DNA from: JAGOSP01 sp964428075
GTDB lineage: Bacteria; Patescibacteriota; Minisyncoccia; Moranbacterales; UBA1568
NCBI GenBank assembly: GCA_964428075.1
Contig: CAYRWQ010000004.1
Coordinates: forward strand, 1-40,957
Direction: 5' to 3'
DNA: 40,957 bases
The notes beneath the pieces were generated by a model that saw only the letters and a program-made list of their open reading frames with translations, was not told where the DNA came from and ran no database searches. This document shows, in pieces, positions 32,395 through 40,075 of the stretch. Position numbers and translations under genes: made by a program. Positions within the stretch are counted from its first letter, which is position 1; each line of letters begins with the position of its first letter.

Positions 32395-32784
32395 ATGATA
32401 AGAATCGCAGGTATCAATATTCCGGACAACAAGCGTATCGAAATTTCGCTGACGTATATTTACGGTATTGGACGGGTTACAAGTCAGAAAATTCTTGATA
32501 GTCTTGAAATTGATCGGGATATTCGTACGAAAGATCTGACTGAGGTGATGACGAATAAGTTGCGCGAGGTGGTCGAGAAGCAGTACCGTGTTGAAGGCGA
32601 ATTGCGTCACGAAGTGAAACAGAATATCAAACGTCTCAAGGAAATTGGTTGTTATCGCGGTTCCCGACATCAGAAAAATCTTCCGGCGCGTGGGCAACGG
32701 ACCAAGACAAATACGCGTACTGTCCGAGGAAATGTTCGCAAGACAATGGGTAGCGGTCGTAAGAAGGCTTCTGAGAAGACGTAA
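32395..32784 (+). CDS. rpsM: 30S ribosomal protein S13 (uS13)
   Basis: This protein of the 30S head (129 residues) contacts the P-site tRNA and 50S bridge. The start MIRIAGINIPDNKRIEISLTYIYG and the C-terminal block GSRHQKNLPARGQRTKTNTRTVRG are diagnostic. It begins 9 nt after rpmJ and ends with a Lys-rich tail reaching toward the tRNA. Length and order in the operon are normal. Confidence 0.96.
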   Translation: MIRIAGINIPDNKRIEISLTYIYGIGRVTSQKILDSLEIDRDIRTKDLTEVMTNKLREVVEKQYRVEGELRHEVKQNIKRLKEIGCYRGSRHQKNLPARGQRTKTNTRTVRGNVRKTMGSGRKKASEKT

Positions 32785-32865
32785 TGAGGGAAATAGGTGA
32801 TCCATATACAGGAGGAGACGCAACAATAATCAACGGACTGACATTTAAGAAGCTCATTTGATACT

Positions 32866-33297
32866 ATGACAGAAGAAGGTAACAAAACTGAAGTAGAAGC
32901 GGCGGTTTCCGCGGGGAAGGACAAGAAACAGAAGAAATCAGCCCGCCGACAGATTGTGAAAGGTCGCGCTACGATTCAGTGTACCTACAACAATACTATT
33001 ATTTCCCTGACGGATATCAATGGAAACGTTCTCGGATGGTCCAGTTCTGGACATATGGGTTTCAAAGGTGCAAAAAAGTCCACTCCGTATGCAGCGACTC
33101 AAGTTGTGGCTGATGTGGCGGAAAAAGTCAAGAAGTTTGGTTTGCAAGAGGTAGAGGTTTTTGTGAAAGGTGTGGGAAACGGTCGAGAGGCGGCCATTCG
33201 AGCCTTGTCAAATGGCGGGTTTTCCATCCTTGGTATTAAAGATATGACGGCGATACCTCATGGAGGGTGTCGTCCGCGTCGTCCGCGTCGCATTTAG
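32866..33297 (+). CDS. rpsK: 30S ribosomal protein S11 (uS11)
   Basis: This platform protein (143 residues) holds the 3' end of 16S rRNA near the Shine-Dalgarno duplex. TIQCTYNNTIISLTDINGNVLGWSS and IRALSNGGFSILGIKDMTAIPHGGCRPRRPRRI are the family blocks. An N-terminal Glu/Lys-rich extension of about 25 residues precedes the fold. It lies 81 nt after rpsM, a wider gap than elsewhere in the operon, with no gene in it. Confidence 0.96.
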   Translation: MTEEGNKTEVEAAVSAGKDKKQKKSARRQIVKGRATIQCTYNNTIISLTDINGNVLGWSSSGHMGFKGAKKSTPYAATQVVADVAEKVKKFGLQEVEVFVKGVGNGREAAIRALSNGGFSILGIKDMTAIPHGGCRPRRPRRI

Positions 33298-33346
33298 TCT
33301 ATACGCAAATATTTATTTTCTACACACCACCTGTTGAATATACTTT

Positions 33347-33976
33347 ATGGCCAAGATTGATTCCAAGTGCAAACTCTGTCGTCGTGCTGGAGAACGGCTT
33401 TTCCTGAAGGGAGAGCGTTGCCTTTCGCAGAAATGTGCTATGGTACGCCGTCCTCATGCGCCGGGCGTACATGGGAGCACGCCATCTCGCAATCAGAGTG
33501 AATTTGGGAAGCAGTTGGCGATGAAGCAAAAAATCAAGCGCATCTATGGTGTGCTGGAGAAGCAATTCCGTTGTCATTATGCTGAAGTGAAGCGCCAGAA
33601 GGGTGTGACCGGCGATCTCCTCCTTTCTCGACTCGAGCGACGTATGGACAACGTTGTATATCGTCTTGGTTTTGCGCCTTCACGAGTGACAGGTCGCCAA
33701 TTGGTTTCGCACAATATGTTCATGGTCAATGGGAAGCGAGTCAATATACCTTCTTTCGAACTTCGAGTTGGTGATATTATCCGTCTGAAAGACACGAAGC
33801 GTGAAAAAGTGTATATAAAGAACCGTATTGAAATTTTGAAAGAAAAAAGGGATGTTCCTGCCTGGCTTGATTTGAATAGCGAGAAACTCGAAGGTATTGT
33901 CGTGAGTCTTCCGGCGAGGGGAGATATCGGAGTGACCGTCGATCCACAGATGGTTGTTGAATACTATTCGAAATAA
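33347..33976 (+). CDS. rpsD: 30S ribosomal protein S4 (uS4)
   Basis: S4 (209 residues) nucleates assembly of the 30S body. The N-terminal zinc-binding cysteines C8, C11, C25 and C30 are present, so it is the C+ form. The S4 RNA-binding domain is at SRLERRMDNVVYRLGFAPSRVTGRQLVSHNMFMVNG. It could also act as an autorepressor of the operon as in other bacteria; no target site was recognised here. A run of A and T separates it from rpoA. Confidence 0.96.
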   Translation: MAKIDSKCKLCRRAGERLFLKGERCLSQKCAMVRRPHAPGVHGSTPSRNQSEFGKQLAMKQKIKRIYGVLEKQFRCHYAEVKRQKGVTGDLLLSRLERRMDNVVYRLGFAPSRVTGRQLVSHNMFMVNGKRVNIPSFELRVGDIIRLKDTKREKVYIKNRIEILKEKRDVPAWLDLNSEKLEGIVVSLPARGDIGVTVDPQMVVEYYSK

Positions 33977-34015
33977 TTTTTTTCAGTTAAAAAAAGTTTT
34001 AATATCATATCGTGT

Positions 34016-34798
34016 ATGATCGCCATTCCACAGAAGCCAAAATACGTCTCGCTTGCTCAATATCACGGTAAGTTCGAGATTCTCGGGTGTTATCCGGGTT
34101 ACGGGACCACGCTTGGTAACGCGCTTCGTCGTGTGTTACTTTCCTCTCTTGAAGGAGCGGCGATTCGATCAGTTAAGATTGTTGGTGTGACGCATGAATT
34201 TACCACTATTCCGGGTGTCATGGAGGATGTGGTACAGATTTTGCTGCATTTGAAGCAGATACGTTTCCGATTGCACGGCAATGAGCCAGTGAAGATCAGT
34301 TTGAAGGTGAAGGGAGAACGAGTAGTGACGGCTAAGGACTTCAGAGTGCCATCAACAGTAGAAGTGGTTGATCAAGATCAGGTGATCGCGACTATCACTG
34401 ATAAGAAAACCGAACTCGATATGGAGGTTGAGATTGATCGTGGTCTTGGTTATGTGCCGGTGGAAGCACGTGAACGTGAGGAACGTGAAATTGGGGTGAT
34501 TGCAGTTGACTCAATTTATTCACCGGTGAAGCGAGTCAATTATGAGGTTGAAAACATGCGTGTTGGTAAACGGACTGATTATGATAGGATTACACTTGAA
34601 ATCTTGACGGATGGCAGTATCACTCCTGAGGAAGCCTTCTCAAAAAGTGTCAACATCCTCATGGAACAGTTTATGGCTTTGTCGGGAGCGAGTGCTTCGG
34701 ATGAGGCTGTGGAGACCACGTTAGTTGCCGAGTCAGATATGGAAAATAAAGAGACTCCAAAAACTGAGAAGAAATCAAAGAAGAAGAAAGAAGAGTAA
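34016..34798 (+). CDS. rpoA: DNA-directed RNA polymerase subunit alpha, without C-terminal domain
   Basis: The alpha subunit starts RNA polymerase assembly. The N-terminal domain is complete: GYGTTLGNALRRVLLSSLEGAAI for dimerisation, GVTHEFTTIPGVMEDV, and the second subdomain to about residue 225 (TDGSITPEEAFSKSVNILMEQF). Instead of the linker and the helix-hairpin-helix C-terminal domain of about 80 residues found in most bacteria, it ends after a 35-residue acidic and lysine-rich tail (KETPKTEKKSKKKKEE). Total length is 260 against about 315-330. The stop is TAA and rplQ follows after 39 nt without a frameshifted remnant of the lost domain. The loss implies no binding of UP elements or of activators that touch this domain. 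Confidence 0.95.
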   Translation: MIAIPQKPKYVSLAQYHGKFEILGCYPGYGTTLGNALRRVLLSSLEGAAIRSVKIVGVTHEFTTIPGVMEDVVQILLHLKQIRFRLHGNEPVKISLKVKGERVVTAKDFRVPSTVEVVDQDQVIATITDKKTELDMEVEIDRGLGYVPVEAREREEREIGVIAVDSIYSPVKRVNYEVENMRVGKRTDYDRITLEILTDGSITPEEAFSKSVNILMEQFMALSGASASDEAVETTLVAESDMENKETPKTEKKSKKKKEE

Positions 34799-34837
34799 TT
34801 TTGGTTGAGATGGTTCGTGATTTGATGAAATGAGTTT

Positions 34838-35209
34838 ATGCATCATAGAAATACGGGTCGTATTTTAAGTCGTGAGCGAAACCAAAGGAAAGCGCTGATT
34901 AAAGGCTTGCTGGCAAGTTTGGTATTGCATAACCGTATTATCACTACAGAAGCCAAAGCGAAAGAAACGAAGAACTTTATTGACCGGCTTGTGAATCAGG
35001 CGAAGCGTTTAAAACAAGGTGGTCTTTTGGGGGTTTCGGCTATTCGTCGGGTGCGCCAGCAGCTTCCATCAGACGCCGCTGATAAGTTGCTTTCAGATGA
35101 GTTCACCGAACGCTTTACCGGAAGAGAAAGCGGATATACTCGTGTTGTGAAGCTTGAGGCTCGCAAAGGCGATGGAGCACGGCGTGCGATTATAGAATTT
35201 GTAGCGTAG
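34838..35209 (+). CDS. rplQ: 50S ribosomal protein L17 (bL17)
   Basis: This protein (123 residues) lies near the peptide exit tunnel. The start MHHRNTGRILSRERNQRKAL and the KAKETKNFIDRLV block are diagnostic, and it ends at about the usual length for short L17 forms with TRVVKLEARKGDGARRAIIEF. It follows rpoA as in most bacteria. Confidence 0.95.
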   Translation: MHHRNTGRILSRERNQRKALIKGLLASLVLHNRIITTEAKAKETKNFIDRLVNQAKRLKQGGLLGVSAIRRVRQQLPSDAADKLLSDEFTERFTGRESGYTRVVKLEARKGDGARRAIIEFVA

Positions 35210-35232
35210 AACCGGTTAATTGAAGTACGTGT

Positions 35233-35649
35233 ATGGCGATAACGAAGAAACAATCAGTGAGCCGAGTGTATCATCAGTTTGATGCACAAGGGAAAGTACT
35301 CGGTCGCTTGGCGGTTGAGGTTGCCTATGTGCTCTCTGGAAAACGTAAGGTGCATTATGCGCCACATATTGATGGGGGTGATTGCGTGGTCGTGACTAAT
35401 ACAGATGGTCTTGTAGTTACAGGCAATAAGCGTGCGGATAAAATATATCATCACTTCAGCGGGTATCCTGGCGGGATCAAGTCGATTGCTTTTCAAGATC
35501 AGGCAAAAAAGGATTCACGGAAACTGTTTTGGCAGGCGGTATATGGGATGCTTCCAAAAAATAAGCTTCGGGATCGTATGCTTACTCGACTCAACCTGTA
35601 CAAGGACGGACAACATGCGCACCAAACTATTCATGTGAAGCACGACTAA
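35233..35649 (+). CDS. rplM: 50S ribosomal protein L13 (uL13)
   Basis: An early assembly protein of the large subunit (138 residues). Family blocks are DAQGKVLGRLAVEVAYVLSGK, GDCVVVTNTDGLVVTGNK, KIYHHFSGYPGG and AVYGMLPKNKLRDRMLTRLNLY. It follows rplQ by 23 nt and pairs with rpsI, its constant neighbour. Confidence 0.95.
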   Translation: MAITKKQSVSRVYHQFDAQGKVLGRLAVEVAYVLSGKRKVHYAPHIDGGDCVVVTNTDGLVVTGNKRADKIYHHFSGYPGGIKSIAFQDQAKKDSRKLFWQAVYGMLPKNKLRDRMLTRLNLYKDGQHAHQTIHVKHD

Positions 35650-35677
35650 TATTTTTTGATTTATAGTAGATAGTTGT

Positions 35678-36112
35678 ATGGCCACAAAGACCGTAAAGAC
35701 AAAGGAAACATCGGAAAGATACATCGCTGCCGTCGGTCGTCGTAAGACAGCGGTGGCTCAGGTTCGTATTACCCCGATCGCTGATGAGAAGGAGATGACT
35801 CTGGTTGTAAATGGCCGCGATGCTAAGGAATATTTTGGCTTGGAATCGTATTGGGCGAATGCCTTTTCACCGATACAGGTAGTTGGGATGCACGGGAAGT
35901 TTAGCATTTCGGTTTTGGCTCAGGGTGGGGGTGTGCATGGTCAGTCCGATGCCACAAAGCTTGGCGTGGCACGCGCGCTTATCAAGTTTGATATGAATCT
36001 GCGCGCTATCTTGAAGGCACAGAAGCTTCTGACCCGCGATTCCCGTTCGGTGGAACGTAAGAAACCGGGACTGAAGAAGGCACGTCGTGCTCCACAATGG
36101 AGCAAACGTTAG
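35678..36112 (+). CDS. rpsI: 30S ribosomal protein S9 (uS9)
   Basis: The last gene of the operon (144 residues). It has YIAAVGRRKTAVAQVRI near the start, GGGVHGQSDATKLGVARAL, and the C-terminal tail KKPGLKKARRAPQWSKR that reaches the P-site tRNA; the family ends QFSKR, so Trp replaces Phe. An N-terminal extension of about 15 residues is Lys/Thr-rich. A bidirectional terminator follows. Confidence 0.95.
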   Translation: MATKTVKTKETSERYIAAVGRRKTAVAQVRITPIADEKEMTLVVNGRDAKEYFGLESYWANAFSPIQVVGMHGKFSISVLAQGGGVHGQSDATKLGVARALIKFDMNLRAILKAQKLLTRDSRSVERKKPGLKKARRAPQWSKR

Positions 36113-36142
36113 CTGCGATTTTTTAGGTGATGAGCAAAGAAA

Positions 36143-36166
36143 AAACCCAGGGAGTATCCTGGGTTT
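36143..36166 (+). terminator. bidirectional terminator between rpsI and the minus-strand gene
   Basis: AAACCCAGG (36143-36151) pairs perfectly with CCTGGGTTT (36158-36166) around 6 nt. The T run is short on the plus strand but long on the minus strand (TTTTTTCTTT), so it serves both converging units. Confidence 0.8.
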
Positions 36167-36194
36167 ATTGCGTGTCCTGCTTCTGCTGCCTTCA

Positions 36195-36899
36195 TCATGC
36201 TGTGTGATACACGCCGTGCTTGTTGATGAATGCCCGCGTAATGCTCTGTGCCCGGATCTCTTCTGTGGAGAGACTTGCGGTATTGAGATTGGCAAAGTCG
36301 AGTATGAGGCATGCAATGATGAGCTTCAACCCGACATCCCATTCTTCGTGCTCTTGGATCATTGCCAACAGCAAGAGTGTTGGTTTCCGGTCATGGGCAC
36401 TTACCCATTCAATGGCTCCTCGCAACATCCACTGACTTGGAGTGTGCGGATCGCCCACACCGGCTATGATTTCGGCTATTTCTGTCAGGCCGATTTCACG
36501 GAGAAAGTCCGGTTCCAGTGTGTAGAGAAGTCCGGCGCAGATAAGATGTTCTTCCGTCTGCGCGTGTTTTTTCCCACGGAGCCGCTTGTTCAGTCGCCCA
36601 TTCGTCATGATGAGCTGTTGGAGTAACTCTGCTACTGAAACTGATTTCGGATACTGAGGAGATGCTCTAAGTGTCCCGAAGCAATCTTTGAATTCCTGCT
36701 TCTGTCTTCTGGGCATCCCTGCTATGATCGGTTCAATGATTCTGACGTGATTGAAACCGACTTGACATCCACCATGGAGAATCCTTTCTTTTTCAGGAGT
36801 GATTCTGGTGTGGATACCTGTTTCAGGATAGACGTGTCCGCTGAAGGCTGCTGGCAGTGTCGCCAACCCGTTTCTGTTCGTTGTTCTGTTTGCACACAT
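36195..36899 (-). CDS. hypothetical protein, 234 residues, solitary minus-strand gene
   Basis: I do not recognise this protein. It seems soluble and mostly helical in its second half (AELLQQLIMTNGRLNKRL, LREIGLTEIAEIIAG, KPTLLLLAMIQEHEEWDVGLKLIIACLILDF), with a basic, Cys-poor first half. No catalytic or metal motif is evident; the helical repeats could be an alpha-solenoid-like or all-helical domain. The ATG at 36899-36897 is chosen because AGGAGGT lies about 9 nt before it; the longer frame would translate the Shine-Dalgarno itself. The promoter at 37040-37068 is near consensus and a shared terminator lies behind it. Confidence 0.6.
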   Translation of the reverse strand: MCANRTTNRNGLATLPAAFSGHVYPETGIHTRITPEKERILHGGCQVGFNHVRIIEPIIAGMPRRQKQEFKDCFGTLRASPQYPKSVSVAELLQQLIMTNGRLNKRLRGKKHAQTEEHLICAGLLYTLEPDFLREIGLTEIAEIIAGVGDPHTPSQWMLRGAIEWVSAHDRKPTLLLLAMIQEHEEWDVGLKLIIACLILDFANLNTASLSTEEIRAQSITRAFINKHGVYHTA

Positions 36900-37034
36900 G
36901 ATACGAATACCTCCTAACACACTTGTACATTGCTCGAGTGACCTTGGATGTCACATTGATGGATTTTTGGCACACTTTGAAAAGAAGGCTTATTGAAACC
37001 CCTCTTTCTCTACGATTGTCTAAAAAACCCATCA

Positions 37035-37089
37035 CCGATACTATAAACCTAAACATTATTTTTGTCAATCTTTTTTTCCATTTCTCCTT
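37035..37089. repeat. 55-bp direct repeat, copy 1, left edge of second scaffold gap
   Basis: Identical over 55 bases to 37190-37244 and ending exactly at the N run. It contains the whole promoter of the minus-strand gene. As at the first gap, this looks like an unmerged contig overlap. Confidence 0.85.
37040..37068 (-). promoter_or_regulatory. promoter of the minus-strand gene at 36195-36899
   Basis: On the minus strand TTGACA (37068-37063), 17 nt and TATAGT (37045-37040), the same -35 and -10 as the promoter of the gene at 8336-8743. A second copy at 37195-37223 is due to the repeat around the gap. The leader is about 130 nt. Confidence 0.75.
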
Positions 37090-37189
37090 NNNNNNNNNNN
37101 NNNNNNNNNNNNNNNNNNNNNNNNNNNNNNNNNNNNNNNNNNNNNNNNNNNNNNNNNNNNNNNNNNNNNNNNNNNNNNNNNNNNNNNNN
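37090..37189. other. assembly gap of exactly 100 N
   Basis: One hundred N bases between two identical 55-bp sequences. If the repeats are one overlap, 155 bp should be removed and no sequence is missing. Confidence 0.95.
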
Positions 37190-37244
37190 CCGATACTATA
37201 AACCTAAACATTATTTTTGTCAATCTTTTTTTCCATTTCTCCTT
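37190..37244. repeat. 55-bp direct repeat, copy 2, right edge of second scaffold gap
   Basis: Identical to 37035-37089. Its last base is the final base of the HD-GYP-like gene's stop codon. Confidence 0.85.
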
Positions 37245-38422
37245 TAAACACGGTCTTCCTTGAGAAATTGCAGAATGGTTCTGAGAGCAGCATGTTCTTT
37301 TTCGAGAATACTATTGCGAGTCTGTTCGGAATATCCGACTTCGTCTGTATGTTCTCGATCGATAGCTTCGGGAAGGATACGGAAGTATTCCTCTTGTGAT
37401 GCCGTGAAGATTTCCATGTCCTCGTTAATCCACAGGTGAGTCAATCTTGGATCGATGAATCCATCGTGGGTTTTTTGGATAAGGATAGCAATGGTGGTGA
37501 GGAAAGGATTGCCTTTTTTGTAGGCACGGGTGGAGTGAATAGCATCAAAGACATCTGCAAAGCGCAGGATGTTGGCGATGCGGAGCGCAGATTGTGAAAT
37601 CGGATATGGTTCTGGTGTATCAAGTGGACGTTCGTGATGGTTGGATACCAGTGTGATGAATGTATCGTCGAGCCCATAGGCTTTGGTGATGGCCCCGGAG
37701 AAATCCTGATGCACATTCATGATCTTTCCAAGGGTTTGTTCGGGGTCGATACCTGATTGAGAGAGAAGACCCCTCTGTTCAAGTGTCAGACAACGTGAAA
37801 ATGGAATGAGATCCTTTTCGCGGAGATTATGTGCTGCACCGGATGTGAGTTTTTCATGGATGGTTGTCTCGGCTTGTGTGGTATCACATTGATCTTGTTC
37901 GCAGAAGTGTTTGATGCAGAGCTGATGCCACTCACGATCGGTAAGTGAGTTATTGAGAGTAAGCTCTTTGAGTGGAATACCGATTTTCCCAATGTCATGC
38001 AGAAGAGCGGCAATGGCGAGAGTGGTTGGTGGGATACTTTCTTTCTCAAGTTCGGTTCTGAGGAAGGTGCCGACTGGATTCGGGCTGTCGAGTTTCTGTT
38101 TTACGATTTGGTAGGTGCGAATACAGTGGCGGAACGTTTCAATATCGAAGAGTTCGAGCAAGGTGAGCATTTCCCAGTGAGCAGGCGAAAGATCAGGAAT
38201 AATGGCCGTGAGTTTTTCCTGAACAAATGGATCGACACGGACACGGTTGATTTGCTCGTCTAAAAGAGTCCGGTTTTCTGGTTCACGGAAAAGTTGGAGA
38301 ATGGCATTGTGGTTTCCGATTTGACAGAGCGTGCGAGCCTCATTTTCTCTTTGTGCTGCAAGGACATCATGGTACTCGCTGGTTGGTGACTCATGCGTAT
38401 AGAATGGTTGTTCTGGTGGCAT
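37244..38422 (-). CDS. HD-GYP-like metal-dependent phosphohydrolase
   Basis: This 392-residue protein has the HD-domain residues in order: H99, HD at 142-143 in LLHDIGKIGIP, H239 in MNVHQD, HH at 262-263 and D290 in RFADVFDAIHSTRAYKKG. The HHE-x-x-x-x-x-x-GYP signature of cyclic-di-GMP phosphodiesterases reads HHERPLDTPEPYP (262-274), so GYP became PYP. The fold is therefore HD-GYP-like but activity on cyclic di-GMP is doubtful. No receiver or membrane domain is attached; the first 95 residues are polar and unknown. The ATG at 38422-38420 is chosen since the frame beyond it overlaps the upstream gene. The PEGA gene ends 16 nt upstream, so the two form a minus-strand operon. Confidence 0.75.
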   Translation of the reverse strand: MPPEQPFYTHESPTSEYHDVLAAQRENEARTLCQIGNHNAILQLFREPENRTLLDEQINRVRVDPFVQEKLTAIIPDLSPAHWEMLTLLELFDIETFRHCIRTYQIVKQKLDSPNPVGTFLRTELEKESIPPTTLAIAALLHDIGKIGIPLKELTLNNSLTDREWHQLCIKHFCEQDQCDTTQAETTIHEKLTSGAAHNLREKDLIPFSRCLTLEQRGLLSQSGIDPEQTLGKIMNVHQDFSGAITKAYGLDDTFITLVSNHHERPLDTPEPYPISQSALRIANILRFADVFDAIHSTRAYKKGNPFLTTIAILIQKTHDGFIDPRLTHLWINEDMEIFTASQEEYFRILPEAIDREHTDEVGYSEQTRNSILEKEHAALRTILQFLKEDRV

Positions 38423-38438
38423 ACGATTTTTTTGTTTT

Positions 38439-39911
38439 TTAACGTGTGAAGAAGTTGTTGAATTCGGGAAAGTCAATTGAAAGCAGTTCGGAAGATGAGC
38501 CGGTATCATTGACGAAGAAGATCTGATTCGCATCAACGCGCGAGAGAATCTGGAGCGGTGGTCGATTGCCAAAGTTGAGAATCTTGTTGATATTGCGCTG
38601 ATCTCGGTTGTCGAGCTCAGTCATGAACACCTGGGATCCTTTGAGGTAGAGGACGTGTTCATAGTCTTTTGTCCACTGCACTGATGAAATTTGATCAGCG
38701 AAACGACCGATTTGCCAAACAGAGCCTTGGTCGCGTTTTGGTTGCACTTCCCAGGGACGAATGAAATAGACCATCATTGCGTGATCTGAGAAGAAGAGGA
38801 GTTTTTTACCGTCATCCGAAAATTGCGCACCGATGATTTCTGTGTCGGCGAGTTTCTGAAGTACGGTTTCATCTGTGTATGCATTGAGAAACGAGAGTGC
38901 ACCTTGTGCGGAGAGTATGGCGATCCGATATTCGTCGTAGACAATGAGCGTCGTTGCGGTGTCGAGACCATCGAGCGGTGTGTCGGAAATAGGCCGGAAA
39001 TAAGGTTTTTCTTCATCTGCACTGAAGCGGTACAAGAGACGATCGGCAATGTTGGCGACATAAATATTGAGACCAGAAATATCGTAGGCCGCTATGTGTT
39101 CGGCGAGTAGGAGCGGCTCGAGGGAAGTATCGGCTGATGTATCAAGGTCAAGACGGTAGAGCTGGTCATCCGAATGGTAGAGGAGTGAGTCACGGATGGC
39201 AGGATTGAAACGAGGACGCATCATGGTGAATTGTCCGGTTTCGACACTGAGATCTCGGACCGTTTTTGTTCGCACATCGACCGAGAGCACGTGCCGTTGT
39301 CCTTCGGAGAGAACCGGGAAAACAATGCGATCACCATTAGTCGACCATTCGAGGTTTTCATTTTTTTCAAAAGCGAATGCGATACCAGCTTGGGAATACA
39401 GCGTTTCATATTCTTTTGAATCGGTATCATACATGAGTATGCTCATACCATGGTCATTTTCTTGTATCGCAGCGAAGGTAGTTGGTTCAGGCGATTGGAA
39501 GTATCGAGTAAAGCCCTCAGTGTTCGGGTAGGGGACAGTCTCATAATTTTGGCGTGGGAGAGTGATATTCCAAAATTCATTTGAGAGACCACTCCGGACA
39601 ATGACGTGTTTACTCCAGGTCTGATATCCTGGAGAACTCACTTCTATAGCATGCTCTCCAGGCATGATACCGGCGATATGATAACTTTGGTTGAGCTGAC
39701 TGAGATTGTCCGGAGGGATTGGCACGCCATCGATGGTGATATCGATTTGCACCGGGTTTGATTTGAGGGTGATAGATCCGCCATACACAAAAATGCCTCG
39801 TTCTGAGTTGAAGCGGTAGCCAAAGGCATAAAAAAGCACGCCACCAGAGACGGTGAAGAACGAGAGAAGGAAAATGAGGAAGAGTACGAAGCGGAGGTTA
39901 CCCTGGAGCAT
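38439..39911 (-). CDS. membrane-anchored PEGA-domain protein with beta-propeller-like repeats
   Basis: This 490-residue protein has one N-terminal membrane segment (about residues 7-30) and then an outside part. A PEGA domain covers about residues 48-115 (GSITLKSNPVQIDITIDGVP, ending with the PGEHAIEVSSPGYQTW motif). About 370 residues of repeated beta-strand units follow (WSTNGDRIVFPVL, DDGKKLLFFSDH, WTKDYEHVLYLKG), resembling a TolB/WD40-type propeller. PEGA domains are common in surface proteins. It is cotranscribed with the HD-GYP-like gene. No good Shine-Dalgarno or clear promoter is seen; a weak -10 (TATGAT, minus strand, 39970-39965) is the best candidate. Confidence 0.78.
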   Translation of the reverse strand: MLQGNLRFVLFLIFLLSFFTVSGGVLFYAFGYRFNSERGIFVYGGSITLKSNPVQIDITIDGVPIPPDNLSQLNQSYHIAGIMPGEHAIEVSSPGYQTWSKHVIVRSGLSNEFWNITLPRQNYETVPYPNTEGFTRYFQSPEPTTFAAIQENDHGMSILMYDTDSKEYETLYSQAGIAFAFEKNENLEWSTNGDRIVFPVLSEGQRHVLSVDVRTKTVRDLSVETGQFTMMRPRFNPAIRDSLLYHSDDQLYRLDLDTSADTSLEPLLLAEHIAAYDISGLNIYVANIADRLLYRFSADEEKPYFRPISDTPLDGLDTATTLIVYDEYRIAILSAQGALSFLNAYTDETVLQKLADTEIIGAQFSDDGKKLLFFSDHAMMVYFIRPWEVQPKRDQGSVWQIGRFADQISSVQWTKDYEHVLYLKGSQVFMTELDNRDQRNINKILNFGNRPPLQILSRVDANQIFFVNDTGSSSELLSIDFPEFNNFFTR

Positions 39912-40025
39912 ATTATGATGTCTCAGAAAACGGAAAAAAAAATCAACAACTCAGTTCATTGCCTATCATAGCGCATTTTTTTGGTCACTGGAAGGTACCA
40001 TCGTATCTCTCTCTGGGAGTTCGCT

Positions 40026-40055
40026 TTGGCCTTTTCTTTTTGAGAATGGTACACT
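40026..40055 (+). promoter_or_regulatory. possible promoter of the membrane protein gene at 40076
   Basis: TTGGCC (40026-40031), 18 nt and an extended -10 TGGTACACT (TACACT at 40050-40055). A transcript from here starts near 40062, after the upstream ATG codons, and so supports the ATG at 40076. Confidence 0.4.
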
Positions 40056-40075
40056 GGATGGCAGAGCAGGTAAAA

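Noticed and set aside
36087..36626. A 179-codon plus-strand open frame opposite the minus-strand gene at 36195-36899
   Set aside because: The minus-strand frame has a strong Shine-Dalgarno, a consensus promoter and a terminator; this frame has none and starts inside rpsI.
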